Shown here one piece after another: positions 11,297 through 19,474 of a stretch of DNA of 60,135 nucleotides. The DNA comes from an uncultured Rivibacter sp. Lineage in GTDB: Bacteria; Pseudomonadota; Gammaproteobacteria; Burkholderiales; Burkholderiaceae. Both the position numbers and the translations under genes were made by a program. The first letter of the stretch is position 1; every line of letters starts with the position of its first letter. The notes below the pieces were generated by a model. The model was given only the letters and a program-made list of their open reading frames with translations. It searched no databases and was not told the DNA's origin. The stretch spans positions 1 to 60,135 of the forward strand of contig CAMLNA010000011.1 in NCBI GenBank assembly GCA_946481025.1. Direction: 5' to 3'.

Positions 11297-12424
11297 ATGA
11301 AGGTCGTCCACATCATCACGGGGCTCGGGCAAGGGGGCGCAGAGGCCATGCTCGAAAGGCTGTTGCGGAAATCGCGAGAGTGCTCACCTCAGGTCGCCCA
11401 CGAAGTGATCTCCCTGCGCGATATCGGAGTCGTGGGCCAGAGGTTGCGGGATGCAGGCGTCACGGTGCGTTCCATGGGCATGACGTCCATTGCGTCGGCG
11501 CTGCGCGGTTTCCCCAGGCTGCTTCGGGCCCTTCGGGCAGAACAGCGCGACGTCGTCGTCCAGACCTGGATGTACCACGGTGACCTCGTCGGTGGGCTGG
11601 CGGCGCGGCTCGCCGGGCGGCGCAAGCTGGTGTGGAACGTGCGACAAAGCGGCCTGACGGCCGAAGACATCAGCGCCGCCACTCGACTGGTGGTGAAGGC
11701 TTGCGCGAGCATGTCGCGTTGGTTGCCGCAGCGCATCGTCTTCAACGCATCGGCCGCGATGGCTGCACACCAGCGCGTCGGGTACGACAGCGCGCGCTTC
11801 ATGCTCATCCCCAACGGATTCGACTTGCAGCGCTACGCGCGGCATGACGCTTCGCGCACCGATCTGCGCGCCCAATGGGGGTTCAGCGAACAGGATGTCG
11901 TCATCGGGCTGGTCGCGCGACTCGACCCGCAGAAGGACCACCCCAATTTCCTCCTTGCGGCAGCACGCGTTGCACAGGCATTGCCGTGCGCGCGTTTCCT
12001 TCTTGTGGGGCGTGGCGTTCCTGCCAGTCCGGCACTGCGATCCCACATCGCGACGCTGGGCCTGGGCGAGCGCGTGGTACTGCAGGACGAACGCCAGGAC
12101 ATCCCCAGTGTGATGAGCGCCATCGACGTGTTCTGCCTCTCATCACGCGCCGAGGGTTTCCCCAATGTGCTTGGCGAGGCGATGGCGTGCGAGACGCCGA
12201 GCGTCAGCACCGACTGCGGGGATGCGCGCCTCGTCCTGGGCAGCGATGAACTCGTGGCACCGACTGGAGATCCACAAGCGCTGGCCGAGTGCGTGCTGCG
12301 CTTGGCGAGGCTGTCTCCGGGTGAGCGACGGCATGTGGGAACGCTGCAGCGCCAGCGCATTGCTGAACGGTTTTCGATCGCCAGCGTCTGGGCGCAGTAC
12401 AGCGCGCTCTATACCTCTCTCTGA
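11297..12424 (+). CDS. glycosyltransferase family 4
   Basis: 375 residues. The N-terminal acceptor loop HIITGLGQGGAEAML, the donor-side strand IGLVARLDPQKDHPNFL and the EX7E motif Glu286-Glu294 (EGFPNVLGE) make this a standard GT4 retaining glycosyltransferase. It acts on the cytoplasmic face of the membrane to extend the lipid-linked repeat unit. Donor and linkage are unknown. It starts 12 bases after the EpsG-like gene. Confidence 0.9.
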   Translation: MKVVHIITGLGQGGAEAMLERLLRKSRECSPQVAHEVISLRDIGVVGQRLRDAGVTVRSMGMTSIASALRGFPRLLRALRAEQRDVVVQTWMYHGDLVGGLAARLAGRRKLVWNVRQSGLTAEDISAATRLVVKACASMSRWLPQRIVFNASAAMAAHQRVGYDSARFMLIPNGFDLQRYARHDASRTDLRAQWGFSEQDVVIGLVARLDPQKDHPNFLLAAARVAQALPCARFLLVGRGVPASPALRSHIATLGLGERVVLQDERQDIPSVMSAIDVFCLSSRAEGFPNVLGEAMACETPSVSTDCGDARLVLGSDELVAPTGDPQALAECVLRLARLSPGERRHVGTLQRQRIAERFSIASVWAQYSALYTSL

Positions 12425-12443
12425 ACATTTCAACGGTCACGTC

Positions 12444-14426
12444 ATGTGCGGCTTTACCGGATTCATCTCCCAGCGCAGTCTCAATGCGCATGAGCTCGAT
12501 CGCCAGGTGTCGGCGATGAATGAACGCCTTGTCCATCGAGGTCCCGACGCCGGCCGGACCTGGGTCGACCCCGCTGCCGGCTGCGCGCTTGGCCATCGTC
12601 GCCTGTCCATCGTCGATCTCAGCGAAGCCGGTCACCAGCCGATGCCCTCGGTCTCCGGAAGGTATGTCATCGCATTCAACGGCGAGATCTACAACCACCT
12701 GGAGATACGCGCTCGATTGGAAGCAGAAGGCCGGGGCTGCGCATGGCGCGGCCACTCCGACACCGAGACGCTGTTGGCGGCCATCGACGCGTGGGGGCTG
12801 CAGGCGACGCTGGGGGCTGCCGTCGGCATGTTCGCCATGGCCCTGTGGGACCGCCAGCAGCGCACCCTGCATCTCGCCAGGGATCGCGCGGGAGAGAAGC
12901 CCCTTTACTTCGGCTGGCAAGGCCAGGGCCAAGCCCGTACGCTGCTGTTCGGCTCCGAGCTCAAGGCGCTGTGCGCCCATCCCGCATTTGCCGCCGAAAT
13001 TGACCGCGATGCATTGGTGCAGTTCATGCGCCATGGCTACGTGCCTGCGCCGCGGTCCATCTACCGTGAAATATCCAAGGTGATGCCCGGCACGGTGGTC
13101 ACCATCGCTGCGGGCGCGGTGACGCGAACCGAAACGTTCTGGTCGGCCACGCAGGCCATGCTCGACGGAACGGCGAACAGCCTGGCATTGCCTGCGCACG
13201 AAGCCGTCAACGAACTCGAGCGCGTCTTGCGGGACGCCGTAGCCCAGCAGATGGTGGCAGACGTACCACTGGGAGCCTTCCTCTCCGGCGGCATCGACTC
13301 CTCCACAGTCGTGGCACTCATGCAGGCCCAATCCTCGCGTCCCGTGCGGACGTTCTCGATCGGCTTCCATGAAGAGGGCTTCAACGAGGCAGAACATGCG
13401 AAGGCGGTCGCCGCCCATCTGGGCACCGACCACACCGAGCTCTACGTCACGGCACAGCAGGCCATGGACGTCGTGCCCTTGCTGCCGTCGATGTACGACG
13501 AGCCGTTCGGCGACTCCTCGCAGATCCCCACCCACCTGGTGTCGCATCTCGCCAAGCAGCATGTCACCGTCGCGTTGTCGGGCGATGCGGGCGACGAGCT
13601 TTTCGGCGGCTACAGCCGCTATGCGATCACTCAGCGCCTGTGGGGAAAGCTGAGCCGCATCCCGCTGCCGCTGCGTCGCGCGATCGCGGGTGCGTTGCGC
13701 AGCCTGCCCGAGACGGCCTGGAACCGCCTCGCTGCCTTGGCGCCGGGCGGCCTGCGCGGCAGCAATGGCTACGCGCGCCTCGGCGAAAAGATCCACAAGG
13801 GCGCGCGAGCCATGTGCAGCCCTGCCTTCGATGCGCTCTACCTCGAGCTGGTATCGCAATGGTCGGACCCTGCATCCCTGGTACGTGGTGGCACCGAGCC
13901 GGCCACCGTGCTCACGCAAGCGGACCCAGCGCTCGCCGCCCTGACCGGTGTGCCTCGCATGATGGCGCTGGACTTGCTCACCTATCTGCCGGACGACATC
14001 CTCGTGAAGGTGGATCGTGCCGCGATGTCGGTCTCCCTCGAAACTCGCGTGCCCATGCTGGACCATCGGGTCATCGAGTTCGCATGGCGCCTGCCTATGG
14101 AGCACAAGATCCGTGACGGCGTGTCGAAATGGGCCCTGAGGCAGGTGCTCTATCGCCATGTGCCGCGTGCCCTGCTCGAGCGGCCGAAGATGGGTTTTGG
14201 CGTGCCGATCGACCATTGGTTGCGCGGGCCGCTGCGTGACTGGGCTGAGGCACTCCTGGACCGGCGTCAGCTGGAGGCAGGCGGACTGCTTGAACCAGCA
14301 CCGATCCGACGCGCGTGGGACGAGCACCTGAAAGGCGTGGCCAATCGCCAGCACCAGCTGTGGAACGTGCTGATGTTCCAGGCCTGGAAGCAATCGGTGG
14401 ATGCTGAGCGGAACGCGCCTCGATGA
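12444..14426 (+). CDS. asnB: asparagine synthase (glutamine-hydrolysing), polysaccharide-locus type
   Basis: 660 residues. The class-II glutaminase domain starts at the nucleophile Cys2 (MCGFTGF) and includes LVHRGPD and FNGEIYN. The synthetase domain has the ATP loop SGGIDSS starting at Ser281, then SGDAGDELFGGY. AsnB proteins are common in polysaccharide loci, where they are thought to amidate uronic acid residues rather than make asparagine. That role would fit the uronic acid sugars predicted here but is inferred. The start at 12444 is fixed by the required N-terminal Met-Cys. The stop overlaps the next start (ATGA). Confidence 0.9.
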   Translation: MCGFTGFISQRSLNAHELDRQVSAMNERLVHRGPDAGRTWVDPAAGCALGHRRLSIVDLSEAGHQPMPSVSGRYVIAFNGEIYNHLEIRARLEAEGRGCAWRGHSDTETLLAAIDAWGLQATLGAAVGMFAMALWDRQQRTLHLARDRAGEKPLYFGWQGQGQARTLLFGSELKALCAHPAFAAEIDRDALVQFMRHGYVPAPRSIYREISKVMPGTVVTIAAGAVTRTETFWSATQAMLDGTANSLALPAHEAVNELERVLRDAVAQQMVADVPLGAFLSGGIDSSTVVALMQAQSSRPVRTFSIGFHEEGFNEAEHAKAVAAHLGTDHTELYVTAQQAMDVVPLLPSMYDEPFGDSSQIPTHLVSHLAKQHVTVALSGDAGDELFGGYSRYAITQRLWGKLSRIPLPLRRAIAGALRSLPETAWNRLAALAPGGLRGSNGYARLGEKIHKGARAMCSPAFDALYLELVSQWSDPASLVRGGTEPATVLTQADPALAALTGVPRMMALDLLTYLPDDILVKVDRAAMSVSLETRVPMLDHRVIEFAWRLPMEHKIRDGVSKWALRQVLYRHVPRALLERPKMGFGVPIDHWLRGPLRDWAEALLDRRQLEAGGLLEPAPIRRAWDEHLKGVANRQHQLWNVLMFQAWKQSVDAERNAPR

Positions 14427-15565
14427 GGATCCTCTACGTCGTCAACAACGCCGCCTTCTTCTGCTCGCATCGGCTGCCGCTGGCCCTGGCGGCGCGAGCG
14501 GCCGGCCACGAGGTGGCGCTGGTCACCGGGCAGGCCGGCAGCCCCACGCTGGAAGCCGACGCATTGCAGCGGCTGGCAAGCCTGGGCATACCGCACACGG
14601 CAACGAACTTTCGCAGTGGCGGCCTGCACCCGCTCGCCGAAGCCAGGGGCCTGCTCCAGCTGGCCCGCGCGATGCGGCGCTGGCGGCCGGACCTCGTGCA
14701 CTGCGCCTCACCCAAGGGCCTGCTCTACGGCGGCCTTGCGGCCCGCATGACGGGCTGCAAGGCCCTGGTGCTGGCGGTTTCGGGCATGGGCTCGCTGTTC
14801 ACCGGCGAGGGCAACGCGCGTCTGGTCTGGCTGCGGCGCGCCTACTCGGCCATCGTGCGCATTGCCTATGGGCACCCGCACCGCCGTGTGATCGTGCAGA
14901 ACTCCGACGACTGGGCCCTGGTGTCCAAGGCAGGGCTGGCCAGCGAAGAGGATCTGCGATTGATCCCGGGTTCAGGGGTCCCGCTCGGCCGCTACGTCGA
15001 CCTGCCGCTTGAAGGGCGGCAGCCGATCGTGGTGCTGCCGGCTCGCCTGCTGAAGGACAAGGGCGTCGAAGAATTCGTCGAGGCAGCCCGCCGCATCAGG
15101 CAAGCAGGAAGCCCCTGGCGATTCGTGCTCGTGGGCACTGCCGACTACGAAAATCCATCGGCCATCCCGGAATCCCGGGTCCGAGGCTGGGTCGACGAAG
15201 GCGTGGTCGAGTGGTGGGGGCATCGGGCAGACATGGCCGAAGTCCTGGGCCAGGCGCGAATCGTCTGCCTGCCCTCCTATCGCGAAGGCATGCCGAAGGC
15301 GCTGCTGGAGGCCGCCGCCGCCGGCTGCGCCGTCGTCACGACCGATGCAATCGGCTGCCGCGACGCGATTGAACCCGGCCTGACCGGTGACCTCGTGCCC
15401 GTGGCGGACGCGGCGGAACTCGCGACCACCCTGCAACGGCTCATCGACGATCCGGCGCGCCAGCGGGCCTATGGCGAGGCAGGGCGCAGCCTGGCCCGTC
15501 GCCGCTTCGACCTCGAAGCCGTCGTGCAGGCGACCCTGGCGATCTATGGCGAACTCCGTGGCTGA
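14423..15565 (+). CDS. glycosyltransferase family 4, PglA-like
   Basis: 380 residues. It begins VVNNAAFFCSHRLPLALAA, a form of acceptor loop seen in PglA/WbpT-type enzymes that add the second sugar, often GalNAc, to an undecaprenyl-linked HexNAc derivative. The donor half has VVLPARLLKDKGVEEF and the EX7E pair Glu288-Glu296 (EGMPKALLE). GT4 membership is clear; the PglA-like role is a guess from overall resemblance and from the PglC-type transferase on the other strand. Confidence 0.85.
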   Translation: MRILYVVNNAAFFCSHRLPLALAARAAGHEVALVTGQAGSPTLEADALQRLASLGIPHTATNFRSGGLHPLAEARGLLQLARAMRRWRPDLVHCASPKGLLYGGLAARMTGCKALVLAVSGMGSLFTGEGNARLVWLRRAYSAIVRIAYGHPHRRVIVQNSDDWALVSKAGLASEEDLRLIPGSGVPLGRYVDLPLEGRQPIVVLPARLLKDKGVEEFVEAARRIRQAGSPWRFVLVGTADYENPSAIPESRVRGWVDEGVVEWWGHRADMAEVLGQARIVCLPSYREGMPKALLEAAAAGCAVVTTDAIGCRDAIEPGLTGDLVPVADAAELATTLQRLIDDPARQRAYGEAGRSLARRRFDLEAVVQATLAIYGELRG

Positions 15566-15640
15566 GCGGCGGCCGCTCCATTGCAGCCGCCGCGGCACCC
15601 CCGGCACAATCGGCTCCGCCCTCTCACCTTCTCCCAAGCC

Positions 15641-16960
15641 ATGCCCGTGAAGCCCCTCATCGTCATCCAGCTGAACGAGGTCAATTTCGACGTCGTCCGG
15701 CACTACGCCGGGAAGTACGACGATCTCCCCGCGTTCAAGAGACTCCTGAACGACTTTCGTGCGCTGGAGACCTTTGGCGAGCAGCGATACGAGGAGCTGG
15801 AGCCCTGGATCCAGTGGGTTTCGGCACAAACCGGGAAGACCTACGCCGAACACGGCGTCTTCCGATTGGGCGACGTGGTCAACACGCCTGACAGCCTCTT
15901 GCAGATCTTCGAGGTACTCGAGTCCCAGGGCCTGCGGGTCGGCGCCATCTCGCCGATGAACGCCCGCAATCGCCTGCAGCGTCCGGCCTATTTCGTGCCG
16001 GACCCTTGGACCGATACGCCGTCGGACGGGTCGGGCTTTTCGCAGCGCCTCACCGAAATGCTGCGCCAGACCGTGAACGACAACGCCTCGGGCCGGATCA
16101 CCAGGCGCTCCCTGATCACGCTGGCCGAGGCCGTGCTGCGCAGCTTCCACTTCCGGGGCACGACCGACCTGCTTCGCCTGATCCTCGGCACACGGCGCAA
16201 GCCCTGGACCAAGTCACTCATCCTCGATCAGCTGATTCACCTCGTGCACCGGTCGCTGTGGCGGCGGGCCCGCCCGGATGTGTCCTTCGTGTTCCTCAAT
16301 GCCGGGGCCCACATCCAGCACCACTACTTCTTCAACGCCGAGATCGACCGCAAGCCGTCCGCCAACCCGGCCTGGTACATCGCGCCCGAGGCAGATCCGG
16401 TGCGCGACATGCTGAAGGTCTACGACCGGATCCTGGGCGACTACCTTGAGCTCACCCGCCACGGCGGGCGGCTGATGGTCGCCACCGGCCTGACCCAGGT
16501 GCCCTACGACCGGGTGAAGTACTACTACCGGCTCAAGGAACATGCGCGTTTCCTCGGCCTCGCAGGCATCTCGTGCCAGAGGGTGCTGCCCCGCATGACG
16601 CGCGACTTCGAAGTGTTCTTCGATGACAACGCCCAGGCCCAGGCGGCGGCCGAAGCGTTGGGCGCCATGCGGATGGAGCGCACGGGTGCAGTCGTCTTCG
16701 GCGAGATCGAGTTGCGCGAGCGTGGCCTGTTTGCCACCCTCACCTACCCCGACGAGATCACGCCGGACGACGCCATCCTGACCGCGAATGGACGGATCGA
16801 TCGCTTCGGCGAACTGGTCGCCTTCGTCGCCATCAAGAATGGCATGCACAGCACCCGCGGGTTCGCGTTCGTCTCCCCGGACGTCCAGGAAGCCCTGCCC
16901 GCACCTCCGGTGCACGTCGCCGAGCTGTTCAACCTGACCCAACGGCTGTCGACGTCCTGA
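15641..16960 (+). CDS. alkaline-phosphatase-superfamily-like protein with degraded motifs, function unknown
   Basis: 439 residues, no signal peptide. The layout recalls type I phosphodiesterase / alkaline-phosphatase-superfamily proteins: an N-terminal strand VIQLNEVNFD where a metal Asp is usual, WVSAQTGKTYAEHGVF where the family has a TGxxPxxHGIF-like segment, then NAGAHIQHHYFF, MVATGLTQVPYD and GMHSTRGFAF. Several expected metal ligands are absent: the SDHG-like segment reads ATGLTQ and the Asp of the NxxDxxQH-type motif reads Ala. It may be a divergent transferase acting on the polysaccharide or a catalytically inactive relative. It is probably cotranscribed with the glycosyltransferase 75 bases upstream. 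Confidence 0.6.
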   Translation: MPVKPLIVIQLNEVNFDVVRHYAGKYDDLPAFKRLLNDFRALETFGEQRYEELEPWIQWVSAQTGKTYAEHGVFRLGDVVNTPDSLLQIFEVLESQGLRVGAISPMNARNRLQRPAYFVPDPWTDTPSDGSGFSQRLTEMLRQTVNDNASGRITRRSLITLAEAVLRSFHFRGTTDLLRLILGTRRKPWTKSLILDQLIHLVHRSLWRRARPDVSFVFLNAGAHIQHHYFFNAEIDRKPSANPAWYIAPEADPVRDMLKVYDRILGDYLELTRHGGRLMVATGLTQVPYDRVKYYYRLKEHARFLGLAGISCQRVLPRMTRDFEVFFDDNAQAQAAAEALGAMRMERTGAVVFGEIELRERGLFATLTYPDEITPDDAILTANGRIDRFGELVAFVAIKNGMHSTRGFAFVSPDVQEALPAPPVHVAELFNLTQRLSTS

Positions 16961-16999
16961 CCGCCTCACGCTGAGGCGCCCTGCCGAGCCGGGGCGACA

Positions 17000-17028
17000 C
17001 AAGCTGTGCGGATCTTCCTTACAGCTTG
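17000..17028. repeat. perfect 8-bp inverted repeat upstream of the lipoprotein gene
   Basis: CAAGCTGT at 17000-17007 and ACAGCTTG at 17021-17028 are exact reverse complements separated by 13 bases. No T-tract follows, so it is not a typical intrinsic terminator. It lies in the 120-base gap before the lipoprotein gene and could be a regulator-binding dyad or an mRNA hairpin. Confidence 0.55.
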
Positions 17029-17080
17029 CGTGACGCCTCCTTTAAAGTGCAGGATTCATCAAGTTTTCAAAGTGAACGAC

Positions 17081-19438
17081 ATGCCGGCGAATACGCCTGG
17101 TCGCCGATTCCTGCAGATCGGCCAGCGACTCGGGGTCGCGTGCGTGATGGTGCTTTCCGGCTGCGGCGGAGGCGGCGGTACGGAGGGTCCGGCACCCGTG
17201 AGCCTCGACGCGGTGTTTCCGGTTCGCGGCAGCGCCGCGGGGGGCACGAGGATCCAGCTGACCGGGCAGGGTTTCTCGTCCAGCACCCAGGTGAAGGTCG
17301 ATGGGCAGGCCTGCGAAGACACGACGGCACTCAGCTCTTCGTCTCTCACCTGTGTGACCCCTGCCCATGAGCAGGGGAACGTGGACATCCAGGTCTTCAA
17401 TGCGGACGGCGGGCTGGCCAAGCTCCCTGCCGCCTACACCTACCGCCCGAGCGGCAACGACATCACGAGCTTCGGCATCCTGTCGGCCGCCCCTTTCAAA
17501 GGCATTTATCCAAGTCCGTACTCGGCGAAGCTCGAATCGGTGATCACCGGGTTCGATCTCTCGACGGTGACGCGCTCCTGGGTCGTCAATGACAAGCCTT
17601 ACAACGAAGGCGACACCCTCACCCTCGAAGCAGGAAGCCACACGGTGAGCCTGACCGTGCGCGACGCAACCGGCGACAGCGATCACGCGTCATACACCAT
17701 CGTCGTCGGCGAGCCGACGGAGCCGAGCATCAGCCTCGAAACCGAGAGCGAGACGTTCACCCTCAGCCCCGGCACCTCGATTTCCGTGGTGAACACGGGC
17801 TTCCTCCCGTTGCTCAACCCCAGGCTGGTCGGGTCGGGCAAGCCCGACTACGTGGACTGGCCCGGCTACCTCGCCAGCCTGGCCCGGCTCGGCAACCTGC
17901 CGATGGACGCATCCGAAAGCAGCCGGGCAAGGCTGCTGGAGGCAGCGTGGAAGGACCTGTCCGACGCAACGGTTCACATTTGCTCGCCTGGCCGGGAGGC
18001 CGAGAACATCAACGATCCGGCGCTGCTGGTACGGGGCTATGGCTACGAGTGCTGCTCCAACGCATCGCGGGCGCTGGCCTATCTGGGATCCCTCCTGGAC
18101 ATCCCGGCTCGCGTGAGGACGACCGCGGCCCACGAGTTCCCCGAATTCACGGTGGGCGGCAACATGTTCATCCTGGACCCGGACCTGCGCTTGCGCTTCT
18201 GGGGAGACAACCAGCTGCCTCTGAGCGCCTGGACCACCGACACCACACCTGTGTCGCTCGAGAACGTGAACCGCTATTCCGTGCAGACCCCGAACGGCGA
18301 CTCCTACGAAACCCAATTCGGCGGAACCCTGCCGTTCCGGAATTCTCTCCAGTATCCCGAGCAAACCCTTCGCGGTTTCTACTTCACGGACATCGTGGCG
18401 GACACGATCTGGGGCTATCGCGAGGCGTTCTCGAGTTCGAACTACGTCCTGTATCCAAACGAGAAGATGGCCTTCCAGCAGTCCTCTGCCTATGTTCCGC
18501 TGCAGTGGCGGAACAGCGATGGAACCACCACGGGGGGTGCCGACGCACCGGCGGTCGGAAAAGTCGTATTCAAAAGGCTTTGGTCAGCCACCGGGCCGAG
18601 AACCTTCCAGCAAGACGGCGATGGGAACCGGACCATCCCCTTGAATGACTTGCCTTATCCGGTGCAGGACTTGGTTTTCCATTTCAGCAAGCAGATCGAT
18701 CCGCAGGATTTCTGGCTCACCTCTGAAGGCAATACCTATCGCATCGGCGACTTCACCGCGAATACCTGGACGGTGTCAGCTCAACAGCTGCGCGTTCTGC
18801 GCCACGTGTCGGACCTGGCGGCCGTGGTCCCGCAAAGCCAGAACCTGGTGGCGGTGGACATCGGTATGCAGTTCAACCCGGGCATCTTCGGTGACCCCAC
18901 CGCTGCCGTGTCGGTGAACTACGCGGACGACAGCGGCACCTGCCAGCGCCAGCTGAGCATCGCCACCGGCGGCGTGAAGGAGCTGGTTATCGGCTCTGCC
19001 CTCTGTGACCCGCAGGCCCCGCAGAGAGTGGAGACCAGCTACAGCTTGCAACGAGGTAAGCCGGGCGTGAGCGTGATCTCCGCCTATGGCAACTCCTATC
19101 AAGGCACCTGGGGGATTGCCGCCGCATCTGGCGTGCGGGCCTATGCCGAGATCACGTTGCCACGGACGCCTGGGCTGTCGGGGATCCTGCGAGTGATCAA
19201 CGAAGGGTTTTTCTCGGACTGGCAGATCCACGACGGCAGCAACTGGGTGGCGCTGAGCACGACAGAGGTGGCGATCTCGCAGTGGATCAATCTGCCGGCC
19301 ACGTCCTCCCCTACGACCCGCCTGCGCGCAACGCTTCGGCAAGCCCCCACCAGGGACAGCACCTATCTCAGCTACCTGAGCCTCTTAGAGGGTCAGGGCA
19401 TGACCCGGCTTCCCTTCGTCAGCGCATCGACCGATTAG
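17081..19438 (+). CDS. lipoprotein with IPT/TIG and transglutaminase-like domains
   Basis: 785 residues from ATG 17081 (in-frame GTG 17072 is an alternative). A lipoprotein signal ends in VLSGC with Cys28, followed by a Gly run, so it should be lipid-anchored. Residues about 38-125 form an IPT/TIG immunoglobulin-like domain (FPVRGSAAGGTRIQLTGQGF). A second beta-sandwich-like stretch runs to about 215. A transglutaminase-like core follows, with candidate triad Cys325 (CSNASRAL), His351 (AAHEFPEF) and Asp366 (FILDPD); the LDIPARV string fits that fold. The C-terminal half is beta-rich and unassigned. It may process or link the surface polysaccharide. It is followed closely by the secreted beta-helix gene. 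Confidence 0.72.
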   Translation: MPANTPGRRFLQIGQRLGVACVMVLSGCGGGGGTEGPAPVSLDAVFPVRGSAAGGTRIQLTGQGFSSSTQVKVDGQACEDTTALSSSSLTCVTPAHEQGNVDIQVFNADGGLAKLPAAYTYRPSGNDITSFGILSAAPFKGIYPSPYSAKLESVITGFDLSTVTRSWVVNDKPYNEGDTLTLEAGSHTVSLTVRDATGDSDHASYTIVVGEPTEPSISLETESETFTLSPGTSISVVNTGFLPLLNPRLVGSGKPDYVDWPGYLASLARLGNLPMDASESSRARLLEAAWKDLSDATVHICSPGREAENINDPALLVRGYGYECCSNASRALAYLGSLLDIPARVRTTAAHEFPEFTVGGNMFILDPDLRLRFWGDNQLPLSAWTTDTTPVSLENVNRYSVQTPNGDSYETQFGGTLPFRNSLQYPEQTLRGFYFTDIVADTIWGYREAFSSSNYVLYPNEKMAFQQSSAYVPLQWRNSDGTTTGGADAPAVGKVVFKRLWSATGPRTFQQDGDGNRTIPLNDLPYPVQDLVFHFSKQIDPQDFWLTSEGNTYRIGDFTANTWTVSAQQLRVLRHVSDLAAVVPQSQNLVAVDIGMQFNPGIFGDPTAAVSVNYADDSGTCQRQLSIATGGVKELVIGSALCDPQAPQRVETSYSLQRGKPGVSVISAYGNSYQGTWGIAAASGVRAYAEITLPRTPGLSGILRVINEGFFSDWQIHDGSNWVALSTTEVAISQWINLPATSSPTTRLRATLRQAPTRDSTYLSYLSLLEGQGMTRLPFVSASTD

Positions 19439-19474
19439 CATCTGTGGCCATCGCAGCTCACGACGAGGATGGCC

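Noticed and set aside
12204..14393. A 729-codon minus-strand open frame opposite asnB
   Set aside because: Antisense shadow of the AsnB gene with low-complexity composition and no family motif.
15641..16960. A working nucleotide pyrophosphatase or sulfatase
   Set aside because: Several expected metal ligands and the nucleophile are missing, so a standard catalytic role is not supported.
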